Assembly (NCBI GenBank): GCA_951813395.1
Contig: OX638356.1
Span: 3,670,501-3,734,500, forward strand
DNA: 64,000 nucleotides
Direction: 5' to 3'
DNA from: Longimicrobiales bacterium
Lineage (GTDB): Bacteria; Gemmatimonadota; Gemmatimonadetes; Longimicrobiales; Gaopeijiaceae
Shown: piece by piece, positions 34,686 through 45,000 of the stretch
Numbering within the stretch: the first letter of the stretch is position 1
Layout: each line of letters begins with the position of its first letter
The notes under the pieces: generated by a model
Seen by the model: the letters and a program-made list of their open reading frames with translations, nothing else
What the model was told of the DNA's origin: nothing
Database searches by the model: none
Program-made: the position numbers and the translations under genes

Positions 34686-34922
34686 ATGGCTCAACTCACG
34701 GTTCGCAAACTCAGCCGTCAGATCGTCGACGGTCTAAAGCAGCGCGCTGCGGCCAACGGCAGATCCGCCGAAGCGGAACACCGTCAGATCCTGCGGAAGA
34801 CCCTGCTCCCGGCGGAGGGCGCTTTCGCCGACCGGGCGCGGGCGATGCGGCAGCGTCTCGCTTCATCCATCGACAGCACCGAGACGATTCGCGCCGACCG
34901 TGACCGGGATGCGCTGCCATGA
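34686..34922 (+). CDS. FitA/VapB-type antitoxin
   Basis: 78 residues. The N-terminal ribbon-helix-helix AQLTVRKLSRQIVDGLKQRAAANGRSAEAEHRQILRKTL is the FitA-like pattern, binding DNA as a dimer. The C-terminal half (FADRARAMRQRL) would occupy the toxin groove. The start was taken at ATG 34686, after the inverted-repeat operator. Its TGA overlaps the toxin ATG. Confidence 0.88.
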   Translation: MAQLTVRKLSRQIVDGLKQRAAANGRSAEAEHRQILRKTLLPAEGAFADRARAMRQRLASSIDSTETIRADRDRDALP

Positions 34923-35395
34923 CCGGGTATGTGGTCGATGCGAGCGTGGCCGTGAAGTGGCTTGTCGCCGAACAGCTCTCCGAAGAGTCGGCAACGCTGC
35001 TCGATTCGGATGTCACGCTGCTGGCACCGGATCTGCTCTTTGCCGAGGCGGCAAGCGCGCTGGACGCCAAGCACCGGCACGGTGAGTTGGACGCTGAGCA
35101 GTTCGCGGACGCGGTGGACCTGCTTCGCATCGCGCCGGTGGCCACACCGCTGTCAATGCGCCGACTGGCCGCGTCCAGCGCACGCCTTGCACGAGACCTG
35201 CAGCACCCGGTTTACGACTGCTTCTACCTCGCGTTGGCCGTTCACGAAAACTACCCCGTCGTCACGGCCGACACTCGCTTTCGCGACAAGGTGCAGAGAC
35301 ATCCCTACCTTGCCGACCGGGTGGTTCATGTCGGAGACATCGCCGGTCGGGATTCGGCTACCGCGCCAGGCTCTCCCGTATCGCACGCACGGTAA
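34919..35395 (+). CDS. VapC (PIN-domain) toxin
   Basis: 158 residues. The PIN ribonuclease residues are present: D in VVDASVAVKW, E in LFAEAASAL, D in PVYDCFYLALA, and D in VVTADTRF. VapC toxins cleave tRNA or rRNA. The ATG overlaps the antitoxin stop. The last 38 bases run into the 3' end of the convergent creatininase-like gene, and the extended tail after DTRFRDKVQ (about 30 residues) is longer than in many homologues. Confidence 0.92.
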   Translation: MTGYVVDASVAVKWLVAEQLSEESATLLDSDVTLLAPDLLFAEAASALDAKHRHGELDAEQFADAVDLLRIAPVATPLSMRRLAASSARLARDLQHPVYDCFYLALAVHENYPVVTADTRFRDKVQRHPYLADRVVHVGDIAGRDSATAPGSPVSHAR

Positions 35396-36125
35396 TCCCG
35401 GTGCGGTACGCAATGAGCTCCCGGCCGATTTCCAGGGTCCTTTCGAGAGGCCCCAGCTCTACTTCGTTGATCGAGTAGAGTCCCGCCTCTATCCGCTGGC
35501 GCGCGCGGATGCGCTCCGGATCGGTGGTCGCCACGATCGACGAGTAGTGGGCACGCGCCGCGCCCTCCCAGTGTTCGTTGAGCCTGGCCGCGGTCTCGGA
35601 CATCCCGTTCTGGTTGCCCCCGCTGTCGCCGATGAAGACGACGTCGGTGAATCCCTGGCTCTTGAGGCTGTTGGCCACGTCCTCGAGCACCATGCGGAAG
35701 GTCTCCTGGCGAACGCTCAGGGTTCCGGGGTAGCGGATGTTCTCGGGGTCTCCTTCCGGCACGTACTTCATGACCGGAGCGCACAGTGCATTGCCCAGTT
35801 CGCGCGCGATCGCGTCGCACATCGCCTCGAGGACGTAGTTGTGCTTGCCGCCCGCCACGTACGGACCGTTCTGCTCGACCCCGCCGGTCGCGATGATGCC
35901 GATCGTCGTCCCCGAAGCGATCTCGTCCCGCACCTCCATCCAGGTGAGTTCGTCAATCCAGATCGAGTTGATGCCTTCGATGGGCCGGGGCGCACTTCTC
36001 ATCGCCTCCTGGCGTCGCTGGAGCTCGGCGCGCTGCTCTGCTGTGAGGGTGCGGCGGTCCTGTGCTTCCGCGGAAGAGACCGCCGTCAGTGCCAGGACTC
36101 CGAGTATCCAGGTGGTCGTCTTCAT
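35358..36125 (-). CDS. Exported creatininase-family protein with altered metal motif
   Basis: 255 residues with a Sec signal (LGVLALTAVSSAEAQ). The creatininase/creatinine-amidohydrolase fold is shown by the W-x-E-V-x-D start and GGVEQNGPYVAGGKHN, where canonical enzymes have E-x-H-G and a T-D metal pair, and by GDSGGNQNG in place of NGHGGN. So the His, Asp and second His ligands are not in their usual form; a divergent clade with GKHN and GDxGGN is known. It may bind metal differently. It starts one base after the SDR stop codon region (TGAGATG). Confidence 0.82.
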   Translation of the reverse strand: MKTTTWILGVLALTAVSSAEAQDRRTLTAEQRAELQRRQEAMRSAPRPIEGINSIWIDELTWMEVRDEIASGTTIGIIATGGVEQNGPYVAGGKHNYVLEAMCDAIARELGNALCAPVMKYVPEGDPENIRYPGTLSVRQETFRMVLEDVANSLKSQGFTDVVFIGDSGGNQNGMSETAARLNEHWEGAARAHYSSIVATTDPERIRARQRIEAGLYSINEVELGPLERTLEIGRELIAYRTGITVRAIRESLAR

Positions 36126-36126
36126 C

Positions 36127-37047
36127 TCATCCGCTCCCGGAAGCGACCCCCGTCAACTCCTCGCTCAGGCGCTTGAGCTTGGCACGCGCCTCCGGGTCGT
36201 AAGCCTGGTCGTTGGCGCGAGTCGGCCGGAGTCCGCTGAAGTACTGCCCGCTCTCGAAGTCGTTGGAGTCGACCACCTGCATCGTCGCGTCGGCGCCTTC
36301 GGCGATCGTGGAGCGCGGCGTCGCGCCCGCCCGCCGCACCATCTCGGTCGGCATGTAGGTCGCCGGATGGAGAGAACCGACCACGATGCCGGTTCCGGCC
36401 AGCTCCTCGGCCAGGTCGTGAGTGAACATGATCTGGGCGAGCTTGCTCTGGGCGTAGGCACGACGCCCGCTGAAGTTGTTCTCCATCATGACGTCGTCGA
36501 AGTCGATCGGCGTCTGCGCACCGGACGACACGTTCACGATGCGCGACGGCGCGCTGGCGAGGAGACGTGGCATGAGCATGTGCGTGAGCAGAAAGGTGGA
36601 GAGGTAGTTAACCTGAAAGCGGTATTCGTAACCGTCATCGGTGAGCCACCGCTCGTCCGGGGCCGAGCCGAAGCCCGCGTTGTTGATGAGGATATCGAGC
36701 CGGCCGTAGTCGGCCAGCAGCGTCTCGGCGAACTGGCGAACCTCGTTCATGGACGCGAAATCGGCCCGGTAGAAGCGGGCGCTCCCGGGTCCCGCCGCGT
36801 TGATGGCGTCCACCACCTCCGCGCCGCGCTCCTCGTTCCTCCCGTGGACGATGACGTGATCGCCCCGCGCGCCGAGGCGCAACGCGAGTTCGCGGCCGAG
36901 GCCGGAGGTGGAGCCCGTGACGAGGGCCACCTGCTGGCCGGGTTCGGGCGTCGCCTGGGCGTGAACCGGGGTGGGGGAGACGGGCCAGGCTGCAAGGAAG
37001 ACGGCAGCCGCGATCCCGGTGGCGAGGTTCTTGAGTGTGCTGTTCAT
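36127..37047 (-). CDS. Short-chain dehydrogenase/reductase with a signal peptide
   Basis: 306 residues. A Sec signal (ATGIAAAVFLAAWPVSPTPVHAQA) is followed by a classical SDR: TGSTSGLGRELA (cofactor-binding loop), NNAG, a Ser in NVSSGAQ, and YAQSK as the catalytic Tyr-Lys pair. The basic residue HGRNEE after beta-2 suggests NADP. SDRs normally work in the cytoplasm, so export is odd. It is followed by the creatininase-like gene with almost no gap. Confidence 0.88.
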   Translation of the reverse strand: MNSTLKNLATGIAAAVFLAAWPVSPTPVHAQATPEPGQQVALVTGSTSGLGRELALRLGARGDHVIVHGRNEERGAEVVDAINAAGPGSARFYRADFASMNEVRQFAETLLADYGRLDILINNAGFGSAPDERWLTDDGYEYRFQVNYLSTFLLTHMLMPRLLASAPSRIVNVSSGAQTPIDFDDVMMENNFSGRRAYAQSKLAQIMFTHDLAEELAGTGIVVGSLHPATYMPTEMVRRAGATPRSTIAEGADATMQVVDSNDFESGQYFSGLRPTRANDQAYDPEARAKLKRLSEELTGVASGSG

Positions 37048-37166
37048 GGTGCCAAATCCGCCGTCTGGAAGGGTGGGCAGGTCGAGTGGAGAAGATAGGG
37101 ACGCCCGGCCGGCGGGGCGATGCCGATAAGGCTAACCAGGCCAGCCGCCGATCGCCCGCCCCACCC

Positions 37167-38015
37167 CTACCGCGGAGCACCTCCCCGCGGGGGCGTGATC
37201 GGGAACTCGGTGATCGCGTCGACAATCCCGCGCGCCACGCTCTCCGGATGGCCAATGATCAGTTCGCGGTCGCCGGCGTTGGTGAGGAATCCGGTCTCGA
37301 TGATGGCCGCGATGGTCATCGGATGCAGGGCGTGCTCGTAGCGGCGGAAGTTGAAGGCGTAGTAGTTGCGCATCCGCCGCGTCGTGTCGGGAAGACGCCG
37401 GAGACCGGTCGCCGCACCGTAGGTACGCCTGAGAAGGTCAACGAAGCCGGATGCGCGCCCGGTAGCGTCGCGGCTCGGCGCCGCTACCCGGTAGCCTCTT
37501 GCACCCGGGTCGTTGCTCGCGTCGGCGTGGATCGCGAGGAAGAGGTGGGCGCGGTAGCCCGGCGGCACCACGGCCGGGAGGATGTCCACCGAGTAGCCCA
37601 GTTCTTCCAGCATCGCGCCGGTGTGGCGGGCGATCTCCAGGTTGACCTCCCACTCGGCCGTTCCGTTCCAGTTGGCACCGTTGCCGCGCAGTCGCGACAG
37701 CTCCCGGGGAGCCTCGTCCGCTCGCCAGTGACCCACCTGCAGGCCGATGCGCACCGGACCCTCCGGCGGCCGCCACTCCTCGGGGGTGGGGATGGGCCCC
37801 GGATACCGATTGCGGTACCGCCACCGCCTGCGTTGCTGGGGGGGGACCTGCCGGGCCTGCTGTACGACCGGAGTGTCCTGTGCGAGGGCGAGGGGTACCA
37901 CCGCGGCGGTGCTCAGCTCAACCTTGTCCCCCATCGCTGCGTCACCGGCAGAGGCCATCCTCATCAGCGCAAACAACCCCAATGCGCCGGCAGTAGCCAA
38001 CCCGATCGTCTTCAA
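37167..38015 (-). CDS. N-acetylmuramoyl-L-alanine amidase (Amidase_3)
   Basis: 282 residues. TTG start overlapping the upstream stop (TTGA). A signal-like N terminus, then a basic Pro/Arg linker (residues about 55-75), then the zinc amidase: His in LQVGHW, Glu in WEVNLEIA, His in LAIHAD, and the catalytic Glu in IETGFLTN near the end. It cuts the bond between MurNAc and the stem peptide in peptidoglycan. Likely periplasmic. Confidence 0.88.
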   Translation of the reverse strand: MKTIGLATAGALGLFALMRMASAGDAAMGDKVELSTAAVVPLALAQDTPVVQQARQVPPQQRRRWRYRNRYPGPIPTPEEWRPPEGPVRIGLQVGHWRADEAPRELSRLRGNGANWNGTAEWEVNLEIARHTGAMLEELGYSVDILPAVVPPGYRAHLFLAIHADASNDPGARGYRVAAPSRDATGRASGFVDLLRRTYGAATGLRRLPDTTRRMRNYYAFNFRRYEHALHPMTIAAIIETGFLTNAGDRELIIGHPESVARGIVDAITEFPITPPRGGAPR

Positions 38016-38755
38016 AGCAGGCTCCTCTTCCAGGGAATGCTCGATTCCTGGTGGCCACCCGGGTGCGCCATGATCGTCGTCACGTGCAGGTTGAGTCCGT
38101 GATTGACCCGCAGTCCGAAGACGCCCTCGGTCGCCAGTCTTTCGCGAGGCCCGCTCCAGACCTGCTCGCCGTTGACCGAGAAGCGCAGTTCGCCGCCCGC
38201 GGCCTCGAGCCCGAGCACGTTTTTCGCGGTGCCCGCCCCCTCCGGTTTGGTCGCGAACGACACGATCGCCGGGTGGGCGGTCCAGTCCTGCACGACCGAT
38301 GTCTCGGAGCCGGACCGAGTCTTGACCAGGAACTCCCCGCCTTCACGCAGCAGGAAGTAGGTGTAGCGCTGATCCGGCCCCTGCAGGTCGCTGCCCCCGA
38401 TGAAGAAACCGAACGCCTCGCGGCGGCCCTCGGGATCGAACAGGAATGTCTCCGACTCGATCCGGAAGTCGCCTGTGGCGACCGAATCGGGGTGCCACGC
38501 GATCGTCGCCGGACCGGTCGTGACGTGGATTCCCGGCGGCATGGCGACCAGGTACAGGTCATCCCGGTTGGCCCCTTCGCGGTCGAAGCGAATCTCCCAG
38601 CCCGCGGGGAATTCGAGCGCGGGCGCGTCGTCGTCCTGAGCGGCGGCGGGGAAGGCGGCGACGGCCAGTGTAGTGACGGCGAGTGTGGCGATGCTGGCCG
38701 CGGCGGTGGCCACCGAGGGCCACGCCGTCAGGCGGGCGAATCGTGTTTTGATCAT
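38012..38755 (-). CDS. Exported concanavalin-like (LamG-type) protein
   Basis: 247 residues, with a signal peptide ending AFPAAAQ and then one all-beta domain. The pattern of strands (DFRIESETFLFDPEGR, YTYFLLREGGEFLVK, ELRFSVNGEQVWSG, GLRVNHGLNLHV) is that of a concanavalin A-like jelly roll such as DUF1080-type or LamG modules. ATG 38755 was chosen because GGAGG lies six bases before it; the ATG at 38761 abuts the GGAGG. Its stop overlaps the amidase start. Binding target unknown. Confidence 0.8.
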   Translation of the reverse strand: MIKTRFARLTAWPSVATAAASIATLAVTTLAVAAFPAAAQDDDAPALEFPAGWEIRFDREGANRDDLYLVAMPPGIHVTTGPATIAWHPDSVATGDFRIESETFLFDPEGRREAFGFFIGGSDLQGPDQRYTYFLLREGGEFLVKTRSGSETSVVQDWTAHPAIVSFATKPEGAGTAKNVLGLEAAGGELRFSVNGEQVWSGPRERLATEGVFGLRVNHGLNLHVTTIMAHPGGHQESSIPWKRSLL

Positions 38756-38817
38756 CTGCATCCTCCGTTTGATTGCCACGACGAAGCTAACCCCCCGCCG
38801 CACGCCAGGCACATGCG

Positions 38818-41800
38818 TTACCACGATTCCGTGCGTCCCTGCGCCGTGTAGACAAGCACGCGCTTCCCCACCTCTTCGCCCGTCAGCTCCTCCCAGCACT
38901 CGGCGTAGAGGTCCACCTGGGCCCGGTAGCGTCCCGACCGCTCCTCGAAGTCAGGATCGTCGCCGCTGTCCGTCTTGTAGTCGGCCACCACCCAGTGGTC
39001 CCCCTCCCTGAAGACGAGATCGATCACGCCCTCGAGGACTTGCGGGGCATCGCCGCCGCTTCGGTTCACCGCGAACGGGATCTCGCTATGGCGCTCGCTG
39101 CTCGCCATGGCCCGCGCCCAGATGCCGGAGCCGCGCACCGCCTCGACCAGCGCCATCAGCGCGGCCAGTTCGGTTGGCGCGCCCGTCGCATCGACCGGGC
39201 GCTCGTACTCGATCAGCAGATCGCGGGCCAGTTGCCTGAGAGCGGCGCCACGGGTGCCCTCGCCCGCGGCCGCCAGTACGCCGTGGACCACGCTGCCCCA
39301 CTCGAAGCCACCGCTTGCCGGGTCGAGGGGGGACTGGGTGAAGCGGCCGGTACGCGCGGCGGGATCGCCCGCGACGGGGTCCCCAACGGTCCCCGCCTTG
39401 GCCCGCCCCGTCACGGTCTCCAGCCGGTAGGTGGGCTCACGGGTGCGCGCTGCAGCCGATGCCATCGCCGCCATCGGCACCGTCAGGTCGATCTCCGGGT
39501 CCAGCCGATCCGGCCGGCGGGGCGCCCCGCGCGGCAACCGGACACCCATTCCCAGGCCGTTCACCCATTCTTCCAGCGCCTTCCAGGGCGACGAATCCCG
39601 CCCCCGCAGCCCCGCGCCCCGCGCGATCCACAGCTCGTCCCTCGACCGCGTGGCGGCCACGTACAGGAGGCGCGTCTTCTCCGCCTCTTCGAACGTCGCC
39701 TCCACGTTCTGGTCCTCCTGCCAGGTCGCCGGTTGCGTGATAACCTCGGTCGCGAATCCGCGCTTGACCACGATCGGGATCGTCCCGCGCGCGGCCCCCG
39801 TCTCGTCCCGGGCGACGCGCATGCGGGGTTTGCGGTCGAATTCACCGAAGGGCGCCGCGAGGAAGACCACATTCGCCTCCAGGCCCTTGGCCCGATGGAG
39901 GTTCATCACCCGGACGCAATTCCCCCGCCCCGGGACCAGCGGCGCCTCCGCGTCCTCCCAGTCCAGCGCGGTCGCCAGGGCGTCGACGGCGCCCGCGATC
40001 GACGTGTCGCCTTCAAGCGCCCGGGCACGCACCGCATCGAGGAGGTACGAGAGGGCTCCGGCGCGCAGGCCCCCGAGGTTGCCGGCGGCGGCCAGAGGGA
40101 AAAGCCCGGTCGCGGCGATCAGGCGCTCGGCGGTAACGTCCGCCGGCTCGCGCAGCGCCCGCTTCCACCACCCGTGCAGCACGTTGATCGCGTCCGCCAC
40201 CTCGTCGTCGCCCTCGGCCGGCTGGTTGATCCGGAAGCGGCCACCGCCGTCCCGGAACGCCACCAGCCGGTCCAGCGTGATCCCGAAGAGCGGGCCCGTC
40301 AGCACACCAAGGACCCGCGGCTGATGCGCCGGATCCTCCAGGCAGCGGAAGAGGAGGAGAAGGGCTTCAAGCTCGTCCTCGAAGCCCACCCCGGCGCCCG
40401 ACACGTCGACGGGGAGGTTTCGGTCCTCCAGGGCCCGGGCATAGACCGAGAGGTACTTGCGGTTCCGGGTGAGGATCAGGAAATCGTCGGCTTCGCGTTC
40501 GCCGGCCGCCACGCGGCGCTCGATCTCGGTGGCAATCCGATCGGCGTCGTCCCGGGCAACCTCGTCCTGCCTGCTGCCCGAGACGGTGTACGCCGCCAGG
40601 ACACCCGTCCCCTCGCGCTGAGTCAGCAGAGGGGCAAAGGCCGCCTGGCGGTCGGTGTCGTCATTCCCAAACCGGTCCTCACGGTCGAAGACCCCCTTCA
40701 CCAGAGCTTCGATGCCCCCCAGCGAGCGGAAGTTGGCCTCGAGAACCAGCACGTCGCCGAAGTCCTCGAAGCGCTTCTTGACGAGTTGGTACAGCGCGAT
40801 GTCCGCGCGCCGGAAGCGGTAGATGCTCTGTTTCGGGTCTCCAACCACAAAGAGCGCGCCGCGACGGGGCACCACCTTGCGCCAGTCGTCGCCGGACTCC
40901 GGGTCGCTGGCGAGCAGGAGCAGGATCTCAGCCTGCAGCGGATCGGTGTCCTGGAACTCGTCGACGAGAATCCGCGGGTAGCGTCTGCCCAGGTCACGGC
41001 GAGCCTCGGCATCGTCCCGGAGCAACGCCGCCGAGAGGACCAGCAGGTCCTGGAAGTTGATCTGGCCGCCGTCCTTCCTCTGGCTGGCAAAGGTTGCGGC
41101 TGCGTCCCTGGCGACACCGATGGCGACCGGATAGCGGTAGGCCCACCATTCCCGCAGCAACCTGTCCGCCACCCCACCGGCCGCGGAGAATTCGCAGAAG
41201 TCCTCGAAAAGGCGTTTGGCCCGCGCCTTGCCCACCCCGTCGTCCGCCCACCGCTTCTGGACCAGTCCCCTCTTTTTCAGGTGCACCCGGGCCAGCGCGT
41301 CGAAGAAGGCCCTCGGGTCGCTCCAGTCCAGGGTTCGGCGCCAGTACAGGAGGGTGCGGATCCGCTTGCCGAAGGCATCCCATCCGTCCGGAGGCGTGCG
41401 GCCCCGCATCAAATCCCGGGCGCGGTCCAGGAGAGCCTCGAAGTCGGCCCGCACCGCGCGGACCGCCCCGGCGTCGGGTGACTCGACGCGCTCGAAGCCG
41501 TAGTCGACGTCCGGGTTCTCGACCAGTTCGCGGAACGTGTCCTGAAGAAGGTCGGGTGCGATGCCGAGCCGATCGAGCTCCTCCAGGCGAGGGTCCCCGT
41601 CGGTGGCCAGGCGCTCCAGGTACTCGACCCAGGCGCTGCGCTGCATGCGCTCCGCCTCCGACTCCAGCACTTCGCGAAAGCCGGGATCGAGCCCGGCTTC
41701 CAGGGGCCGCTCGCGGAGCAGCCTTGCACAGAAGGCGTGGATCGTGCCCAGAAAGGCGTGATCGATGTCGCGGATCGCGGTCTCGAGCGCATCGAGGTCC

Positions 41801-42063
41801 GGGTGCCCGGGCGCGAGCTTCGCCGCTTCCCGTTCCAGCACCACCTGGAACCTCTGGCGCAGCTCGGCCGCCGCCTTGCGGGTGAAGGTCACCGCGGCGA
41901 TCTGTTCGACCGTGCAGGCCCGGGTCCGCACCAGCGCGACCATGCGGTCCACCAGCGACGTGGTCTTCCCCGACCCGGCCCCCGCCTCGACGAGCAGGTT
42001 GCGGTCCAGGTCCTTGCAAATGCTGTCCCGGGCGGCCTGGTCGGGAGGGAGGGTCACGTTCAT
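38818..42063 (-). CDS. addA: AddA-type helicase-nuclease (double-strand break repair)
   Basis: 1081 residues. UvrD/RecB-type superfamily 1 helicase: Walker A EAGAGSGKTT (27-36), TFTRKAAAELRQRF, motif II LVDEFQDTDPLQ, motif III GDPKQSIYRFRRAD, motif VI VAATRSRDELW. The C-terminal end is a PD-(D/E)XK nuclease: GVIDLVF and VADYKTD. With AddB it would process broken ends for RecA loading and degrade foreign DNA. Its ATG overlaps the AddB stop. Length is slightly short of the 1200 of Bacillus AddA. Confidence 0.9.
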   Translation of the reverse strand: MNVTLPPDQAARDSICKDLDRNLLVEAGAGSGKTTSLVDRMVALVRTRACTVEQIAAVTFTRKAAAELRQRFQVVLEREAAKLAPGHPDLDALETAIRDIDHAFLGTIHAFCARLLRERPLEAGLDPGFREVLESEAERMQRSAWVEYLERLATDGDPRLEELDRLGIAPDLLQDTFRELVENPDVDYGFERVESPDAGAVRAVRADFEALLDRARDLMRGRTPPDGWDAFGKRIRTLLYWRRTLDWSDPRAFFDALARVHLKKRGLVQKRWADDGVGKARAKRLFEDFCEFSAAGGVADRLLREWWAYRYPVAIGVARDAAATFASQRKDGGQINFQDLLVLSAALLRDDAEARRDLGRRYPRILVDEFQDTDPLQAEILLLLASDPESGDDWRKVVPRRGALFVVGDPKQSIYRFRRADIALYQLVKKRFEDFGDVLVLEANFRSLGGIEALVKGVFDREDRFGNDDTDRQAAFAPLLTQREGTGVLAAYTVSGSRQDEVARDDADRIATEIERRVAAGEREADDFLILTRNRKYLSVYARALEDRNLPVDVSGAGVGFEDELEALLLLFRCLEDPAHQPRVLGVLTGPLFGITLDRLVAFRDGGGRFRINQPAEGDDEVADAINVLHGWWKRALREPADVTAERLIAATGLFPLAAAGNLGGLRAGALSYLLDAVRARALEGDTSIAGAVDALATALDWEDAEAPLVPGRGNCVRVMNLHRAKGLEANVVFLAAPFGEFDRKPRMRVARDETGAARGTIPIVVKRGFATEVITQPATWQEDQNVEATFEEAEKTRLLYVAATRSRDELWIARGAGLRGRDSSPWKALEEWVNGLGMGVRLPRGAPRRPDRLDPEIDLTVPMAAMASAAARTREPTYRLETVTGRAKAGTVGDPVAGDPAARTGRFTQSPLDPASGGFEWGSVVHGVLAAAGEGTRGAALRQLARDLLIEYERPVDATGAPTELAALMALVEAVRGSGIWARAMASSERHSEIPFAVNRSGGDAPQVLEGVIDLVFREGDHWVVADYKTDSGDDPDFEERSGRYRAQVDLYAECWEELTGEEVGKRVLVYTAQGRTESW

Positions 42064-45000
42064 TCCCAGTTGCGCACCCGCCGGAGCGGCCCTAGTTCCG
42101 GCAGATCCTCCAGGTTGCGAGCCGTCCAGTCGGAGACGCGGCACGACACCTTCCCCCAGGCACCGCTCCGCACACCGCACACCTCGCCGTAGTCACAGAA
42201 GCGGCAGTCGTTCGTCGCGTCGTCGGTCGCCGGAAAGCGCCCCGCGGCCACGCCTTCGAGCAGGGTCGCGACAAGGAGTCCGCCGGTCGACAGCGCTTCC
42301 GTCTCGAACGCCCGCACGCGGTTCTCGCCGCGACGGGTCGGGAAGTGGTACTCCATCCCGCTGACGGTCCTGTCCAGGACGGCCGCGGCCGCCAGGGTGT
42401 AGATCACGTGCTGCACGCGGCGGCCGCCGTCGTAGATCCCCGACTTCCGGCCGTACCTGAAGTCGGTCCCGGTCTTGTAGTCGACAACCCGCAGCTCGGC
42501 CCCGTGGTCGTCGAGCCTGTCGATGTAGCCGCGCACCCGTGCGGGCCGCCCGCCCGCGTCGATCGCCGTGGGATCGTCGGCCATCCCGAAGGGCATTTCC
42601 AGCGCGATCCATGGCGGCGAGTCGCTTCGGATCATCTCGACAAAGGACCGGGCGTCGTCCCGCAGCGCCGCCATCTCCCATTCGTGGACCGCCTGGCTGG
42701 GCGTGGGAACATGCCACAGCCTCCGCGCCCCCTCGTCCTCCACAAGCGACAGGGCCAGCGCGAGAAAGTCCTCGTCGCCGGGGTCCAATCCCCGCTCCCG
42801 CGCCATCTCCAGGGTGTGCTGATAGACCGAGTGCAGGAGGCTGCCCCGTTCCAGCGGGTTGAGCCAGCGGTGGGCATCGAACTCCGGGTCGTCGGGCGGA
42901 CGGGCGCGCATTACATGGCTGAACAGGAAGCGGCGCGGGCAGGCGCCCAGGCTTCCCAGGCCGCTCGCCGAGAAGGTGTGACCCGAGAGTTCCTGGTACG
43001 AGAGCGGAGGCGTGTGCGTGCCCAGAAAGCCAGTGTGCACGGAGGCCTGATCCCTTCGCAGCCCCTCCGCCGCCGCCATCCCGAGGCCCAGCCGGGGATA
43101 GACACGCCCGACTGCGTCAAGTCCGTCGAGCAACCTGCCGTCGGCAGTGGCGAGGGTGCGCAGCCAGACGTCTCCCTCGTCCATATCGGTTGCAAGCTCC
43201 ACTCGCGGAAGGCGGGATTCGCTGGCGCCCAGGTGAGCCTCGAGGTGCTCGAAGTTGAGGGTCCGGTCGCCCTCGCGCAGCCGCAGGGCCTGGAGCAGCT
43301 CCGGCGCCGGGGCGAGTTCGCGCGCTTCGGCCGGATCCCAGCGCGAGTAACTGAGGGTCAGCGTCCCGCGCAGACGCGCGAACAGCTGGGCGAAGTTGAA
43401 GCGGGCCTCGGCAGTGCGGTCGCGAGAGAGAGGGAGCTCTCCGCGCCCGAGACGCCACCGTTCCCTGTCCAGCAGCAACGGGTCTTCCATGGCGGAACCG
43501 GGGAAGCGCCCCGAGTCCATTCCCACGACAAATGTGTACGGCCGACCCGTGGCTCCGCCGTGGGCAAAGTCGGTCAGATAGAGGTGTCCGGCGGCCGAAC
43601 TCCAGGGCGCCATTCCTTCGGCTTTTGGCGCGGGAATGCGGATCTGAAGGAACGTCCTGACCATGGCCGCGGCCGACGGGTAGTCGGTCGGCCGGGTCAG
43701 CGTCGCCTCGATTCGGTCGAGCTGGCGGAGCAGCCGGTCCCGGGCGGTGTCGTCGGTGTCGGTGCCCGGGGCCACGCTCGCGAGGATGCTCTTGACGCCG
43801 GTCGCGACCCGGGCGGGGGACACGGTGCCGTCGAGGGGAGGGGTGGCTTCCAGAAGGGGCCGAATGAGCGCTTGCAGGGCCAGCAGGTTGTCACGCCTCC
43901 GCTGCCGGGACCGCTCGAAGCTCTCCTCGGTCTGGAACGGGGCCCGTTTCAGGCGATCCAGACCTTCGATGGCCCGCTCAACCCGGGCGATATGGCGCTC
44001 CCTGCCCCACCCGATGCGCAGGCGTCTCAGTTCGCGGGCCAGACCGGGGCCCGGGAGCCGGTCGTCCGGTGGGGGCGGCTGGATGTCGCCAGCCTCGACC
44101 AGGGCCCGCAGGCGCGATTCATGAAAGTCGTTCTCGATCCACTGGAAGTACGTCGTGACCACGCGGCCCGGGCGCGTGCGCTCCACGGGCAGGCCCACCG
44201 CGAAGGTGACCGGTATCTCCAGCGACTCCGCCAGCGCGTGCAGCGCCGAGCCGTACAGGGACGGATCCGCCGCGATCACCTCGACTTCGTCCCAGCGCGC
44301 GCCCAGATCGATTGCGCGGCGCAGGACTCCCCGGACTTCGTCGTAGACGGAGCCCGCGGCGAACAGTTCGATGCGCGGACGCGGCCCTTCGCAGCGCTCG
44401 ACGGCGTGCAGGTAGCTCCCGGCGGCTGCGGGTGGCGCAACGTCCCACAGGATGCCCGTCGGCACGCGCATTCCCTCGACCGGGTCCGTCCGGAGGAGGG
44501 TTGCACCGCGGTCCTGCAACGCGCGCGCAAAACGTCCCGCGAGGCCGCGATCCGGGAGGCCCGGCAACAGGAAGGTCGGATCGCTCACGCGCGGGGCCGA
44601 GTCTTCCTCCAGAATTCGGGTGGCGGTCCCCAGCACCATCGCGGTGTCCGCAAGGTTGCCGGCCTCGAGAAGTTCCTCGTACCGGCGGAGCACTGCAGTG
44701 ATCAGCGCCTGCCGATCCGTCGCCGGCACGGGCCCGCCGATCGAGTGGGAATCGATGCCTCCCAGGCGCAGGGCCGCCACCGAGTGACGGACCGCGTCGC
44801 GGAAGCCCACCTTCTCGCGCAGCGCCGGAAAACGGAAGCCCCGACCCGTTGTGAGCGCCTCGTCGATTGCGCGCTCTACGAGCGCATGCTCGTCGAAGGA
44901 GTCGATTGCCGTACGGTCCGCAGCCGATAGCGTCTGCGCAACGATTTTCGATGCGAGGGGTCGTAACGTGTTGACCTCAAAGCCAATCCACGACCGACCG

